A stretch of DNA of 64,000 nucleotides from Solicola gregarius. Its GTDB lineage: Bacteria; Actinomycetota; Actinomycetes; Propionibacteriales; Nocardioidaceae. The notes beneath the pieces are model-generated. The model saw nothing but the letters and a program-made list of their open reading frames with translations. It was not told the DNA's origin and did not search any database. Positions within the stretch are counted from its first letter, which is position 1, and each line of letters starts with the position of its first letter. The position numbers were made by a program, and so were the translations under genes. The stretch lies in contig NZ_CP094970.1 in the NCBI RefSeq assembly GCF_025790165.1, forward strand, positions 3,658,001 to 3,722,000, given 5' to 3'. Below are positions 9,776 to 18,341 of this stretch, in pieces.

Positions 9776-10765
9776 GTGAGAGACATCGGATACGTCCCCG
9801 ACCTGACCAAGCGCGCGGCGGCGCTGCAGCGCGCGGGTGTCACCAAGTGGGCCCTGCGCGGGCCGGAGTACGAGAGTCCGTACCGCGGATTGCACCGCCC
9901 GGCGGGGATCGCGGCGGAGCAGCCGGCGACGCGGGTCGCCGACGCAATCGGGCTGATGACGGGCGGATGCGTGCTGACGGGGTGGGCATCGCGGTGGGTC
10001 CAGGGGCAGGCGTACTGCGGCGGCGTTCGCTATGGTGACGACCTCCCGGTGGTGATCCTCTGCGGGCCGGGAACCGATCTGCGTACGCGCCCCGGCATCC
10101 GCCCGAGTGACCGGCGCTACCTGCCGGGTGAGGTCGTCGACCTCGAGAGCTTCGCGGTGACGACCATGGCGCGGGCGACGTACGACGACATGCTCGATGC
10201 GCCGAACCCGACCGAGGCGCTGGTCGCGGTCGAGATGGCGACGAGCACGGTGATCGACCAGGCGTGCACGTCGCTGGACAACGTACGCGCGGTCTTCGAT
10301 GCACATGTGAAGACGCGTGGTCGCGCACAGGCACGGTGGGCCCTCGCCCATGCGTCGACGCGGTCGGCGAGCCCGTGGGAGACGCGCACCCGGATGATCG
10401 CGACGCATGCCGTCGGGGTCGAGAACTGGCTGATCAACACGCCGATCTTCGATCTGCACGAACGGCTTCTCGGCATCCCCGACCTGCTCGATCCCGACAC
10501 CGGCCTGGTGATCGAGTCCGACGGCGCCGACCATCGCAAGATCGAGATGCACAACGCCGACAACGTGCGCGGGGAGGGCCTTCGAGACCATGCGCTCGAA
10601 GTCGTGCGGATCGGATCCGCCCAACACTCCCGCGAGGAGCGGGCGCGGACCGAGGAGCGGATCAGGAACGGCCGGGATCGTCCGAACCCGAACCGCCCAC
10701 GGCTCTGGACGACCGAGAAGCCGGCGTGGTGGACGGACTGGCCACCCGGCCGCCGTTGGGACTGA
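9776..10765 (+). CDS. DUF559-type, restriction-endonuclease-like protein (AbiEi-like)
   Basis: 329 residues resembling actinobacterial proteins with an AbiEi-like N-terminal region and a C-terminal DUF559 domain of the PD-(D/E)XK nuclease fold. The N-terminus (LTKRAAALQRAGVTKWALRG, about 9-28) looks like the DNA-binding or homing region of that family, and RADAIGLMTGGCVLTGWAS-like residues follow. The nuclease core is seen as E-T-R-T-R-M near 203, GIPDLLDPDTGLVIESDG (about 233-250) and H-R-K, giving candidate metal ligands D236, E246 and D248. No partner toxin or methylase is adjacent. The GTG start is preceded by CACATT 6 nt upstream and has no good Shine-Dalgarno. Whether it cuts DNA is unknown. 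Confidence 0.7.
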   Translation: MRDIGYVPDLTKRAAALQRAGVTKWALRGPEYESPYRGLHRPAGIAAEQPATRVADAIGLMTGGCVLTGWASRWVQGQAYCGGVRYGDDLPVVILCGPGTDLRTRPGIRPSDRRYLPGEVVDLESFAVTTMARATYDDMLDAPNPTEALVAVEMATSTVIDQACTSLDNVRAVFDAHVKTRGRAQARWALAHASTRSASPWETRTRMIATHAVGVENWLINTPIFDLHERLLGIPDLLDPDTGLVIESDGADHRKIEMHNADNVRGEGLRDHALEVVRIGSAQHSREERARTEERIRNGRDRPNPNRPRLWTTEKPAWWTDWPPGRRWD

Positions 10766-10767
10766 AC

Positions 10768-10834
10768 GCCCGCTGGGCGTGACGTTCGAGTGCGACACTC
10801 CGGTGTGTCGCCGCGCGAACGTCACGCCCAGCGG
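10768..10834. repeat. Two-part hairpin, repeat family 1 copy b
   Basis: Outer arms 10768-10787 and 10815-10834 are perfect 20-bp reverse complements; inner palindrome 10791-10810 is GCGACAC-N-CCGG-N-GTGTCGC. It separates the convergent DUF559 and second MMPL genes and is probably a bidirectional terminator. Confidence 0.8.
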
Positions 10835-10842
10835 GGCTGTGG

Positions 10843-13149
10843 CTAGGCGCCGGTATGTACCACCGGCTCGGGCTCGGACCGTGCTGCCGTCATCGCGGTG
10901 ATCTTCTCGCCCTCGATGTCGACGTTCGGCACGATCCGGTCCAGCCAGCGCGGCATCCACCAGGCCGACTTGCCCATCAGGGCGAGCAGCGACGGCAGGA
11001 TGACCATGCGCACGATGAACGCATCGAAGAAGACGGCTGCGGCGAGCGCGAAGCCCATCGACTTCGCCGTGACGTCCTCCTCCATCATGAAGGCGCTGAA
11101 GACCGAGATCATGATGACCGCGGCCGATACGACCACGCGCGCGCCGTGGTGATAGCCCCTCATCATCGCCTGGAGTGGCGCCTGGCCGTGGACATACTCC
11201 TCCCGCATTCGGGTCACGGTGAAGACGGTGTAGTCCATCGCCAGGCCGAACACGAGCCCGATCAGCATGATCGGCATGAAGCTGACGATCGGTCTCGGGT
11301 CGTCGATCAGGCCGAACGCGCCTTCTTGGAAGATGACCACCGTCGCCCCGAACGTCGCCGCGACGGACAGCAGGAACCCGAGTGCGGCGGTCAGCGGTAT
11401 GAGCACCGACCGGAAGACGACGATCAGCAGGATGAACGCCGCGCCCGCCACCAGTGCCATGTACGGCACGATCGAACCGAGCATCACGTCGTCGACGTCG
11501 GCATAGATCGCGGTCGTACCGGTGACGCCGTACTCGATGCCGTACTCGGAGCTCAGGCCGTCCTCGGCATCCCGGACCTCCTTGACGAGGTCCTTGGTGT
11601 CCTGGTTGTTCGGCCCGGACTTCGGTACGCCTTGGAACACCGCCCCGGCGCCGTCCTTGCTCTCCATCGGGCCGACGACGTAGTCCATGTCGTCGTGCGA
11701 CTCGAGCTCGGTACGCGTCGCGTCGAGTGCCTCCTTGCGCTGGTCCTCGGGTACGTCGGAGAGGTCTGCGGCAACCTGCAGCACGCCGTTGCTGCCCTCG
11801 CCGAATCCGTCGGTGCGGATGTCGTACGCCTTGCGAATCGTGGAGTCCGTCGGCATGCTCTCGTCGCCCGGCAGGCCCAGGCTGAGGTTCAGCGCGGGGA
11901 TCGACAGCGCACCGAGTACGACGATGCCGAGCACCAGCGTGAGTGCCGGCATCCGCCCGATAAGGCGAGCGACGCGCATGCCGTTCGTGACGGAGGTGTC
12001 GTCCTCCGGGTCGTGCTGCGCGACGATCGGCAGCTTCGGCTTGAACAACGCCTTGCCGAACATGCCGAGGATCGCCGGCATCAGCGTCAGCGCCACGATG
12101 ACCGCGAATGCTGCGGCAAGTGCGCCGCCGAGACCCATGAACGTAAGGAACCTGACTCCGACGATGCTAAGGCCACCGAGCGCGATGATGACGGTGAGGC
12201 CGGCGAAGACGACCGCCGATCCGGCGGTGCCGAGTGCGCGCCCGGCCGCCTCCTCACGCGTCGGTGCGACATGCAGCTCGTGCTTGTAGCGCGACACGAT
12301 GAAGAGCGCATAGTCGATCGACAGCGCGATTCCGATCATCGACGCGAGGAACGTGGTGAAGCTCGGGATCGAGGTGACCGACGTGCCCAGCATGATCATC
12401 ACCGACGCCATGCCGGTGCCGACGATCGCGGTGATGATGGGTACGAACGCCGCGATCAGCGCACCGAACGCGATGATCATCACGATCAGCGCGACACCCA
12501 TGCCGATCAACTCGGCGGACCCGCCGGGAGCCTGCTCCTCCATCGCGAGCGAACCGCTCATCTCCACCTGGAGGCCGGCGTCACGGGCGCTGTCGGCGGC
12601 GTCGTACGCGGCGTCGCGGTCGGCCTCGGTGACGTCCTGCCACTCGGCGATCGTGAACTCCGTCTCGAGGACCGCGACCGTGTCGGGGCTGTCCTCGTTG
12701 AGCACGTTCAGCGGCGCGCCGCTGCAGGTCTGCTGCAGCTGCTCGCCCTCGGCGCCGCCGAGGCAGCCCATCTGCTCCGCGGTGTCGACGGGGTTCTGCA
12801 GCGGCTGCTTGTGGTCGACGATGTCGAGCTTGTTCAGGTTCGCGACCAGGTCGTCGACGGCGGCCTTGTTGTCGGGATCGGTGAGCTTCTCACCCTCGGG
12901 TGCGGCGATGACATACGTGCCGGTCACCGCGTCGAAGTCGAACTCCTGGGACATGCCCGGGAAGTGCTCGTCCATGATGTCGGTGGCGCGCTCGGACGGC
13001 AGGTTGGGCATCGAGAAGTCGTCCTCCATCGGCTGCGAGACCGCAGCCGCGGTGGCGCCGAGCCCGAGGAACACCAGGATCCAGATGGGGAGGACTATCC
13101 ATTTGCGTCGGAAGGCAAATTTGCCGAACCGATAGAGCAAGACCGACAC
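10843..13149 (-). CDS. MMPL/RND-family exporter (second copy)
   Basis: 768 residues, inner membrane, MMPL family. Two-fold repeat structure as in the copy at 7538, with proton-relay Asp-Tyr pairs in ALSIDYALFIVSRYKHEL and FGLAMDYTVFTVTRMREEY. The first extracytoplasmic loop (about 50-190) contains two cysteines (MGCLGG and QTCSG) that could form a disulfide. It differs clearly from the first copy in length and loops, so it is a paralogue and not a recent duplicate. Its promoter lies about 280 nt upstream and shares an element with that of the first copy; a small open frame lies in between. The nearby tandem-MarR gene points the same way but is separate. Substrate unknown. Confidence 0.92.
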   Translation of the reverse strand: MSVLLYRFGKFAFRRKWIVLPIWILVFLGLGATAAAVSQPMEDDFSMPNLPSERATDIMDEHFPGMSQEFDFDAVTGTYVIAAPEGEKLTDPDNKAAVDDLVANLNKLDIVDHKQPLQNPVDTAEQMGCLGGAEGEQLQQTCSGAPLNVLNEDSPDTVAVLETEFTIAEWQDVTEADRDAAYDAADSARDAGLQVEMSGSLAMEEQAPGGSAELIGMGVALIVMIIAFGALIAAFVPIITAIVGTGMASVMIMLGTSVTSIPSFTTFLASMIGIALSIDYALFIVSRYKHELHVAPTREEAAGRALGTAGSAVVFAGLTVIIALGGLSIVGVRFLTFMGLGGALAAAFAVIVALTLMPAILGMFGKALFKPKLPIVAQHDPEDDTSVTNGMRVARLIGRMPALTLVLGIVVLGALSIPALNLSLGLPGDESMPTDSTIRKAYDIRTDGFGEGSNGVLQVAADLSDVPEDQRKEALDATRTELESHDDMDYVVGPMESKDGAGAVFQGVPKSGPNNQDTKDLVKEVRDAEDGLSSEYGIEYGVTGTTAIYADVDDVMLGSIVPYMALVAGAAFILLIVVFRSVLIPLTAALGFLLSVAATFGATVVIFQEGAFGLIDDPRPIVSFMPIMLIGLVFGLAMDYTVFTVTRMREEYVHGQAPLQAMMRGYHHGARVVVSAAVIMISVFSAFMMEEDVTAKSMGFALAAAVFFDAFIVRMVILPSLLALMGKSAWWMPRWLDRIVPNVDIEGEKITAMTAARSEPEPVVHTGA

Positions 13150-13236
13150 GGGGACTCCTTGAAAGCGATACGGAAAGTGCGAAAACGTCTGTGGTGGTTG
13201 CCAAGTGACCGTCGAAGACCGTGGGTGACGGGTGCG

Positions 13237-13389
13237 TCACCGCGACGGCGCGAGCGGGTCGCGCGGTAGCGAAGGCTGCCGCTGCGAATGGCGGGACTGA
13301 GTCGGCGTTTGGTTGGCCCGAGATCGCTTGACGCACGTCGTGGACATACGTCGATGCGCCGGTATGAGCCCAGCGTCCTGCTTGTACAC
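13237..13389 (-). CDS. Possible leader peptide upstream of the second MMPL gene
   Basis: A 50-codon frame beginning GTG with an unusually strong Shine-Dalgarno (GAGGGGGG, 5 nt spacing) placed about 32 nt after the predicted transcription start. The peptide is basic and serine/arginine-rich (begins MYKQDAGLIPAHRR) and resembles no family I know. Its stop codon lies in a 6-bp hairpin, and the MMPL start is 87 nt further on. This could be a regulatory upstream frame or a chance reading frame; composition gives no strong support either way. Confidence 0.3.
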   Translation of the reverse strand: MYKQDAGLIPAHRRMSTTCVKRSRANQTPTQSRHSQRQPSLPRDPLAPSR

Positions 13390-13427
13390 GTGTTCCCCCC
13401 TCAGAGACGCGCTCGTGCGCGAAATCG

Positions 13428-13470
13428 ACGGTACTCTGCGGCCCATCGATCGTCAAACTAGTTAATGATT
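13428..13470 (-). promoter_or_regulatory. Promoter and shared upstream element of the second MMPL gene
   Basis: Read on the minus strand, TTGACG (13451-13456) and TACCGT (13428-13433) are 17 bp apart. The 24 nt ending in TTGACGATCG share 19 positions with the promoter at 7464, including AATCATTAA. Predicted start near 13421. Confidence 0.7.
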
Positions 13471-13612
13471 CCGAACGTGCACACTTTGCGTGTCCGCGTC
13501 GTCGACGCAGCGTGCTGATCGCGTCGTGATCACGATGGTCGAACGGCTTGGTTTCGCGCCGGTTTCATGCCGGTTGCACGCGGCCGTCGAGCTGCCGACG
13601 AGAACCCTCCGG

Positions 13613-14503
13613 TCAGAGGCCGACGATCGAGGTGAGGAGCGTACGAAGCTCGACGTCACCGCGCTCGCCGAGCCGCTCGGTCATCCGCGCCTGCACCGTC
13701 TCGACCAGCTCGACAGCGTCCGAGAGGCACCAGCGGCCCGACTCGGTGAGGCTCAGGTCGTACGACCGGCGGTCGGACGTGACGCGAGCGCGGCGTACGA
13801 GGCCGTTGCGCTCGAGATCGTCGATCGCCCAGAGCACCGTCGGTGCACTGACCCCGAGCACGTCGGCGACGTGCTGCTGCGTGCACGGGCCGTCGCGGTC
13901 GATGACCGACATGACGCCGAAGTCGCGTGGCTCGATACCCAGCGGCTTCAGCAGGTCGATCGCGTCGCCGCGCAGCTGGAGGTGCGCGACGCTCACCAGG
14001 TAGCCGGTGTGGTCACGCAGCGTCGGGAACGTCGCCAGGGCGTCCTCCGGGACGAGCGTCCGGAGCAGCTCGTTGAGCCGCGCATGGTCCGGCGCGCTCA
14101 GATGTGCGGTGAGGATGACCTCGGCGTCGGTCAGCTCGCGCAGGAGCTCCTTCAGCCGAAGCCGTCCGGCGTCGGTGATGGTCAGGGCGTACGCGCGCCG
14201 GTCGGCCGGGTTGCGGTCGCGTACGAGGTAGCCCTCCGACTCCAGCGCCTCGGCCAGCTTGACCATGACGGTTCGGTTGGTCTGCATCCGGTCGGCCACG
14301 GCACCCTGCGACATCGGCCCGTGGCTGTCGAGGATCGTGAGCACGCCGACGTCGCGCATGTTCGCATCGTCGTCGAGCGAGGTGCGGGCGAAGTCCAGTG
14401 TGCGGGCGTACGCGCGCCGCAGCAGGAACCCGGTGAGCGACGACAGCGCGGGCGCACGAGAAGCAATCTCCCGACGCGGCTGAGTCACGCGCCGAGCGTA
14501 CAT
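13613..14503 (-). CDS. Tandem double-MarR transcriptional regulator
   Basis: 296 residues with two complete MarR winged-helix domains in one chain, where the family normally has one of about 150 residues. Domain 1: DVGVLTILDSHGPMSQGAVA then TNRTVMVKLAEALE and wing RDRNPADRRAYALTIT. Domain 2: DFGVMSVIDRDGPCTQQHVA then SAPTVLWAIDDLERNG and wing RARVTSDRRSYDLSLT. A single chain therefore mimics the usual MarR dimer. It is divergent from the heterodimeric ABC exporter starting at 14597, with 93 bp between, so it most likely represses that exporter and itself. The start is ATG at 14503 (MYARRVTQPRR); an in-frame GTG at 14488 is an alternative, and neither has a Shine-Dalgarno. Confidence 0.85.
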   Translation of the reverse strand: MYARRVTQPRREIASRAPALSSLTGFLLRRAYARTLDFARTSLDDDANMRDVGVLTILDSHGPMSQGAVADRMQTNRTVMVKLAEALESEGYLVRDRNPADRRAYALTITDAGRLRLKELLRELTDAEVILTAHLSAPDHARLNELLRTLVPEDALATFPTLRDHTGYLVSVAHLQLRGDAIDLLKPLGIEPRDFGVMSVIDRDGPCTQQHVADVLGVSAPTVLWAIDDLERNGLVRRARVTSDRRSYDLSLTESGRWCLSDAVELVETVQARMTERLGERGDVELRTLLTSIVGL

Positions 14504-14558
14504 GAATCGGGGTCGGCCGATCGTCGTTCCCGGCGACGGTCGACACGGCGATAAGCGG

Positions 14559-14588
14559 ATGACTGTCGCAACCATCGGTCGGTAGGCT
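14559..14588 (+). promoter_or_regulatory. Promoter of the ABC exporter operon
   Basis: ATGACT (14559-14564) and TAGGCT (14583-14588) are 18 bp apart. The predicted start (about 14595-14597) coincides with the GTG start codon, so the mRNA would be leaderless. The tandem-MarR gene reads away from the same interval. Confidence 0.55.
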
Positions 14589-14596
14589 CCCGTTTC

Positions 14597-16330
14597 GTGC
14601 TTCTTTCCCTGCTCCGGACCCACCTGCGTCCGTATCGGTCGGCGATCACCGTGATCGTGGTGCTGCAGTTCGTGCAGACGCTCGCGAACCTCTACCTTCC
14701 CGGGCTGAACGCGGACATCATCGACAACGGGATCGTCAAGGGCGACACCGACTACATTCTCGAGGTCGGCGGCATGATGCTCGGCGTCACCGTGCTGCAG
14801 GTCGTGTGCACGATCGTCGCGGTCTACTTCGGCGCGCGTACGGCGATGGCCCTTGGCCGCGATCTGCGTACGGCCGTGTTCGCGCGGGTGCAGACGTTCG
14901 CGGCCCGCGAGGTCGCCGAGTTCGGCGCGCCGACGCTGATCACGCGGTCCACCAATGACGTCCAGCAGGTCCAGATGCTGGTGCTGATGACGTTCACGTT
15001 CATGGTGGCCGCGCCGATCATGTGTGTCGGCGGCATCGTGATGGCGCTTCGCCAGGACGTCGAGCTGTCGGGGCTGATCGTCGTCATCATCCCCGTACTC
15101 GTGATCAGCGTCGGCCTCGTCATCGCCCGGATGCGACCGCTGTTCCGCACCATGCAGACCCGCCTCGACGGCATCAACCGCGTGCTGCGCGAGCAGATCA
15201 TGGGCATCCGGGTGATCCGGGCGTTCGTCAAGGAGGAGTACGAGGGCGAGCGCTTCGACGAGGCGAACGTGCTCTACCGCGACGTCGCGATCGCGACCGG
15301 CCGGCTGATGGCGCTGATGTTTCCGATCGTGATGCTGGTGATGAACGTGTCGAGCGTCGCTGTCATCTGGTTCGGAGGACACCGGGTCGCGAGCGGCGAC
15401 CTCCAGGTCGGCACGATGACGGCGTTCCTGGCGTACCTCATCCAGATCCTGATGTCGGTCATGATGGCGACGTTCATGTTCATGCTCGTCCCACGGGCGG
15501 AGGTCGCGGCCGAGCGGATCAGCGAGGTGCTCGACACCGAGCCGAGCATCTCGCCGCCGGACGAGCCCGTCGAGCGGACGCTGTCCGGCGGGTACGTCGA
15601 CATCGTGGATGCGAGCTACGCGTACCCGGGTGCCGAGGAGCCGGTGCTGCACAACGTCGAGTTGATCGCGCGGCCCGGAGAGACCACGGCGATCATCGGG
15701 TCGACCGGCAGCGGGAAGTCGACGCTGCTGAGCCTGATCCCGCGACTGTTCGACGCGACCTCCGGCGAGGTCCGGGTCGGGGGAGTCGACGTACGCGACG
15801 TACGTCCCGACGACGTCTGGGCGCACATCGGGCTCGTACCCCAGCGCCCGTACCTCTTCACCGGCACGGTCGCCAGCAACCTGCGCTACGGGCGTACGGA
15901 CGCGACCGACGACGAGCTCTGGGAGGCGCTCGACATCGCGCAGGCACGCGACTTCGTCGAGGCGATGCCGGAGGGTCTCGACGCGCCGATCGCGCAGGGC
16001 GGTACGAACGTCTCCGGCGGCCAGCGACAACGCCTGGCGATCGCGCGGGCGATCGTCAAACGCCCGAGCCTGTACCTGTTCGACGACTCCTTCTCCGCGC
16101 TCGACTACGCGACCGACGCCGCGCTGAGAAGGGCGCTCGCAAGCATCACGGCCGGGTCTGCGGTGATCGTGGTCGCCCAGCGGGTGAGCACGATTCGCGC
16201 TGCCCACCGCATCGTCGTGCTCGAAGAGGGCCGCGTCGTCGGTACGGGGACGCACGGTGAGCTGATGGAGGGCTGCGAGACGTACCGAGAGATCGTGCTG
16301 TCGCAGCTGACGGAGGAGGAGGCAGCGTGA
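14597..16330 (+). CDS. ABC exporter, degenerate-site half (TM287/LmrC type)
   Basis: 577 residues: six-helix exporter membrane domain (about 1-310) and a nucleotide-binding domain. Walker A is GSTGSGKST (about 366-374) and the signature is NVSGGQRQR. The Walker B region reads LYLFDDSFSALD, with Asp where the catalytic Glu should be, and the switch histidine is Gln in VAQRVSTI. These changes mark the non-hydrolysing site of heterodimeric exporters such as TM287/288 and LmrCD. The start GTG follows a promoter that ends next to it. The next gene overlaps by 4 nt and supplies the partner. Probably a multidrug or lipid exporter, inferred from family and the MarR neighbour. Confidence 0.92.
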   Translation: MLLSLLRTHLRPYRSAITVIVVLQFVQTLANLYLPGLNADIIDNGIVKGDTDYILEVGGMMLGVTVLQVVCTIVAVYFGARTAMALGRDLRTAVFARVQTFAAREVAEFGAPTLITRSTNDVQQVQMLVLMTFTFMVAAPIMCVGGIVMALRQDVELSGLIVVIIPVLVISVGLVIARMRPLFRTMQTRLDGINRVLREQIMGIRVIRAFVKEEYEGERFDEANVLYRDVAIATGRLMALMFPIVMLVMNVSSVAVIWFGGHRVASGDLQVGTMTAFLAYLIQILMSVMMATFMFMLVPRAEVAAERISEVLDTEPSISPPDEPVERTLSGGYVDIVDASYAYPGAEEPVLHNVELIARPGETTAIIGSTGSGKSTLLSLIPRLFDATSGEVRVGGVDVRDVRPDDVWAHIGLVPQRPYLFTGTVASNLRYGRTDATDDELWEALDIAQARDFVEAMPEGLDAPIAQGGTNVSGGQRQRLAIARAIVKRPSLYLFDDSFSALDYATDAALRRALASITAGSAVIVVAQRVSTIRAAHRIVVLEEGRVVGTGTHGELMEGCETYREIVLSQLTEEEAA

Positions 16331-18237
16331 GCGGGCGCGATCCGTTGTCGGTGTCGGCGCCGCCGGCGAAGCCGTCGGACTTCCGCGGCTCGACCAAGCG
16401 GCTATTGGGGCTGCTCGCGGCCGATCGGGTGCTGCTGGTAGGTGTGCTCGTGCTGGGCGTCGTCAGCGTCGCCCTGAGCGTCGTCGGGCCCAAGATCCTC
16501 GGGCACGCGACCGACATCGTGTTCAGCGGCTTCTTCTCCGACCAGCTGCCCGGCGGCGCGACCAAGGAGCAGGCGGTCGAAGGCCTGCGGGAGAGCGGCG
16601 ACGACCGGGTGGCCGACATGGTCGCCGCGATGGACATCCACCCCGGCGAGGGCATCGACTTCAACGCACTCGGGTGGGTGCTCGTCGGTGTGCTTGCGAT
16701 CTACGTCGCCGCGTCGGTTTTCGCCTGGGTGCAGGGCAGGCTGGTGACGTTGACCGTGCAGCGTGCCGTCGCCGGCATGCGTACCGACGTCGAGGAGAAG
16801 CTCGGTCGGCTCCCGTTGTCGTACTTCGACGGACGTACGCGGGGCGAGATCCTGTCGCGGGTCACCAACGACATCGACAACATCGCGCAGTCGGCGCAAC
16901 AGACGATGAGCCAGCTGCTCACGTCGCTGATGACGGTCGTCGGAGTCCTCGCGATGATGCTCTACATCTCGCCGCTGCTCGCGCTGATCGCCGTGCTCAC
17001 GGTGCCGATCGCGTTCCTCGTCACGAGGGCGATCGCGAAGCGCTCCCAACCGCAGTTCATCGCGCAATGGACGGCGACGGGCAAGGTCAACGGGCACGTC
17101 GAGGAGACGTACACGGGTCATGACGTCGTCAAGGTCTTCGGTCGGCAGGCCGAGGCGCGCCGGGAGTTCGACGAGCGCAACGACGAGCTGTTCGACGCGA
17201 GCTTCAAGGCGCAGTTCATCTCCGGCGTCATCCAGCCCACGATGATGTTCGTCTCCAACCTCAACTACGTTGCCGTCGCCGTCGTCGGCGCGTTGCGGGT
17301 GGGCTCGGGCGCGATCAGTGTCGGTGACGTCCAGGCGTTCATCCAGTACTCGCGGCAGTTCACCCAGCCGCTCACCCAGGTGGCGGCGATGGTGAACCTC
17401 CTGCAGTCGGGTGTCGCGTCTGCCGAGCGGGTGTTCGAGCTACTCGACGAGGACGAGGAACAGCCCGATGCCGAGGACGCATTGCGACCTGAGCACGTCG
17501 ACGGCCGGGTCGCCTTCGAGCGAGTGAGCTTCTCGTACGAACCGGACGAGCCGCTGATCGAGGATCTCGACCTGGTCGCCGAGCCCGGTCAGACGGTGGC
17601 GATCGTCGGGCCGACGGGCGCGGGCAAGACCACGCTGACGAACCTCATTCTCCGCTTCTACGACATCCAGGCCGGCCGGATCACGCTGGACGGCATCGAC
17701 ATCTCGCGGATCGAACGTTCGGCGCTGCGCGACGACTTCGGCGTGGTGCTGCAGGACACCTGGCTGTTCGGCGGCACGATCCGCGAGAACATCGCGTACG
17801 GCGCACACCGTGCGAGCGAGGAGCAAATCCAGGCGGCGGCGGAGGCGGCGCACGTCGACCACTTCGTACGTACGCTTCCCGACGGGTACGACACGGTGAT
17901 CGACGACGAGGGTACGAACGTGAGTGCCGGACAGCGTCAGCTGCTCACGATCGCTCGGGCGTTCCTCGCCGACCCGGCCATCCTCGTACTCGACGAGGCA
18001 ACCAGTTCGGTCGACACACGCACGGAAGCCCTTGTGCAGAAGGCGATGGAGAGCCTGCGAGTCGGTCGCACCAGTTTCGTGATCGCCCACCGGCTGTCGA
18101 CCATCCGCGACGCCGACCGCATCGTGGTGATGGAGCACGGGCACATCGTCGAGCAGGGCACACACGACGAGCTGATCGCGGCCGGCGGTGCGTACGAACG
18201 CCTGTACGCCGCGCAGTTCGCGGGCGCGAGCACCTGA
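16327..18237 (+). CDS. ABC exporter, catalytic half (TM288/LmrD type)
   Basis: 636 residues, partner of the preceding gene. The N-terminal extension (about 1-25) precedes an exporter membrane domain with a long first extracellular loop (about 65-115, FSGFFSDQLPGG onward), longer than in the partner. The nucleotide-binding domain has Walker A GPTGAGKTT (about 431), a full Walker B LVLDEATSSVD with catalytic Glu, and the H-loop IAHRLSTI. Its signature is NVSAGQRQ instead of SGGQ; this loop faces the degenerate site of the partner, so the weakness is complementary. Overlap GTGA with the upstream gene indicates equal production of both halves. Confidence 0.93.
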   Translation: MSGRDPLSVSAPPAKPSDFRGSTKRLLGLLAADRVLLVGVLVLGVVSVALSVVGPKILGHATDIVFSGFFSDQLPGGATKEQAVEGLRESGDDRVADMVAAMDIHPGEGIDFNALGWVLVGVLAIYVAASVFAWVQGRLVTLTVQRAVAGMRTDVEEKLGRLPLSYFDGRTRGEILSRVTNDIDNIAQSAQQTMSQLLTSLMTVVGVLAMMLYISPLLALIAVLTVPIAFLVTRAIAKRSQPQFIAQWTATGKVNGHVEETYTGHDVVKVFGRQAEARREFDERNDELFDASFKAQFISGVIQPTMMFVSNLNYVAVAVVGALRVGSGAISVGDVQAFIQYSRQFTQPLTQVAAMVNLLQSGVASAERVFELLDEDEEQPDAEDALRPEHVDGRVAFERVSFSYEPDEPLIEDLDLVAEPGQTVAIVGPTGAGKTTLTNLILRFYDIQAGRITLDGIDISRIERSALRDDFGVVLQDTWLFGGTIRENIAYGAHRASEEQIQAAAEAAHVDHFVRTLPDGYDTVIDDEGTNVSAGQRQLLTIARAFLADPAILVLDEATSSVDTRTEALVQKAMESLRVGRTSFVIAHRLSTIRDADRIVVMEHGHIVEQGTHDELIAAGGAYERLYAAQFAGAST

Positions 18238-18244
18238 TACCCAG

Positions 18245-18315
18245 CGCCCCGTGGGCCGCACGTTTCAGCCGCAGAACCTCACAGATTGGGGCCGAAACGT
18301 GCGGCCCACGGGGCG
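18245..18315. repeat. Long hairpin, repeat family 1 copy c
   Basis: Arms 18245-18266 and 18294-18315 are perfect 22-bp reverse complements (begin CGCCCCGTGGGCCGCACG) around a 27-nt loop. It follows the ABC operon stop and precedes the amidohydrolase. This copy lacks the inner GCGACAC palindrome. Confidence 0.8.
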
Positions 18316-18328
18316 GTCGGGGGTGCGA

Positions 18329-18334
18329 TAGCGT
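18329..18334 (+). promoter_or_regulatory. -10 box of the amidohydrolase gene
   Basis: TAGCGT lies 7 nt before the ATG at 18342 and there is no Shine-Dalgarno, so a leaderless transcript is predicted. No clear -35. Confidence 0.4.
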
Positions 18335-18341
18335 CGGATCC

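Larger units (their letters stand above)
13150..13612. other. 463-bp intergenic region upstream of the second MMPL gene
   Basis: The region holds, on the minus strand, a promoter (13428-13456), a shared element (to 13470), a possible 50-codon leader frame (13237-13389) and a small hairpin GGTGAC/GTCACC (13224-13241) that overlaps that frame's stop. Between 13471 and 13612, downstream of the MarR stop, I see nothing I can support. Confidence 0.6.

Noticed and set aside
10855-13269. 804-residue plus-strand frame opposite the second MMPL gene
   Set aside because: Antisense shadow; the minus strand encodes an intact MMPL protein with relay motifs.
13613-16255. 880-residue frame that contains the MarR domains
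   Set aside because: Only the last 296 residues resemble proteins; the rest is antisense to the first ABC half.
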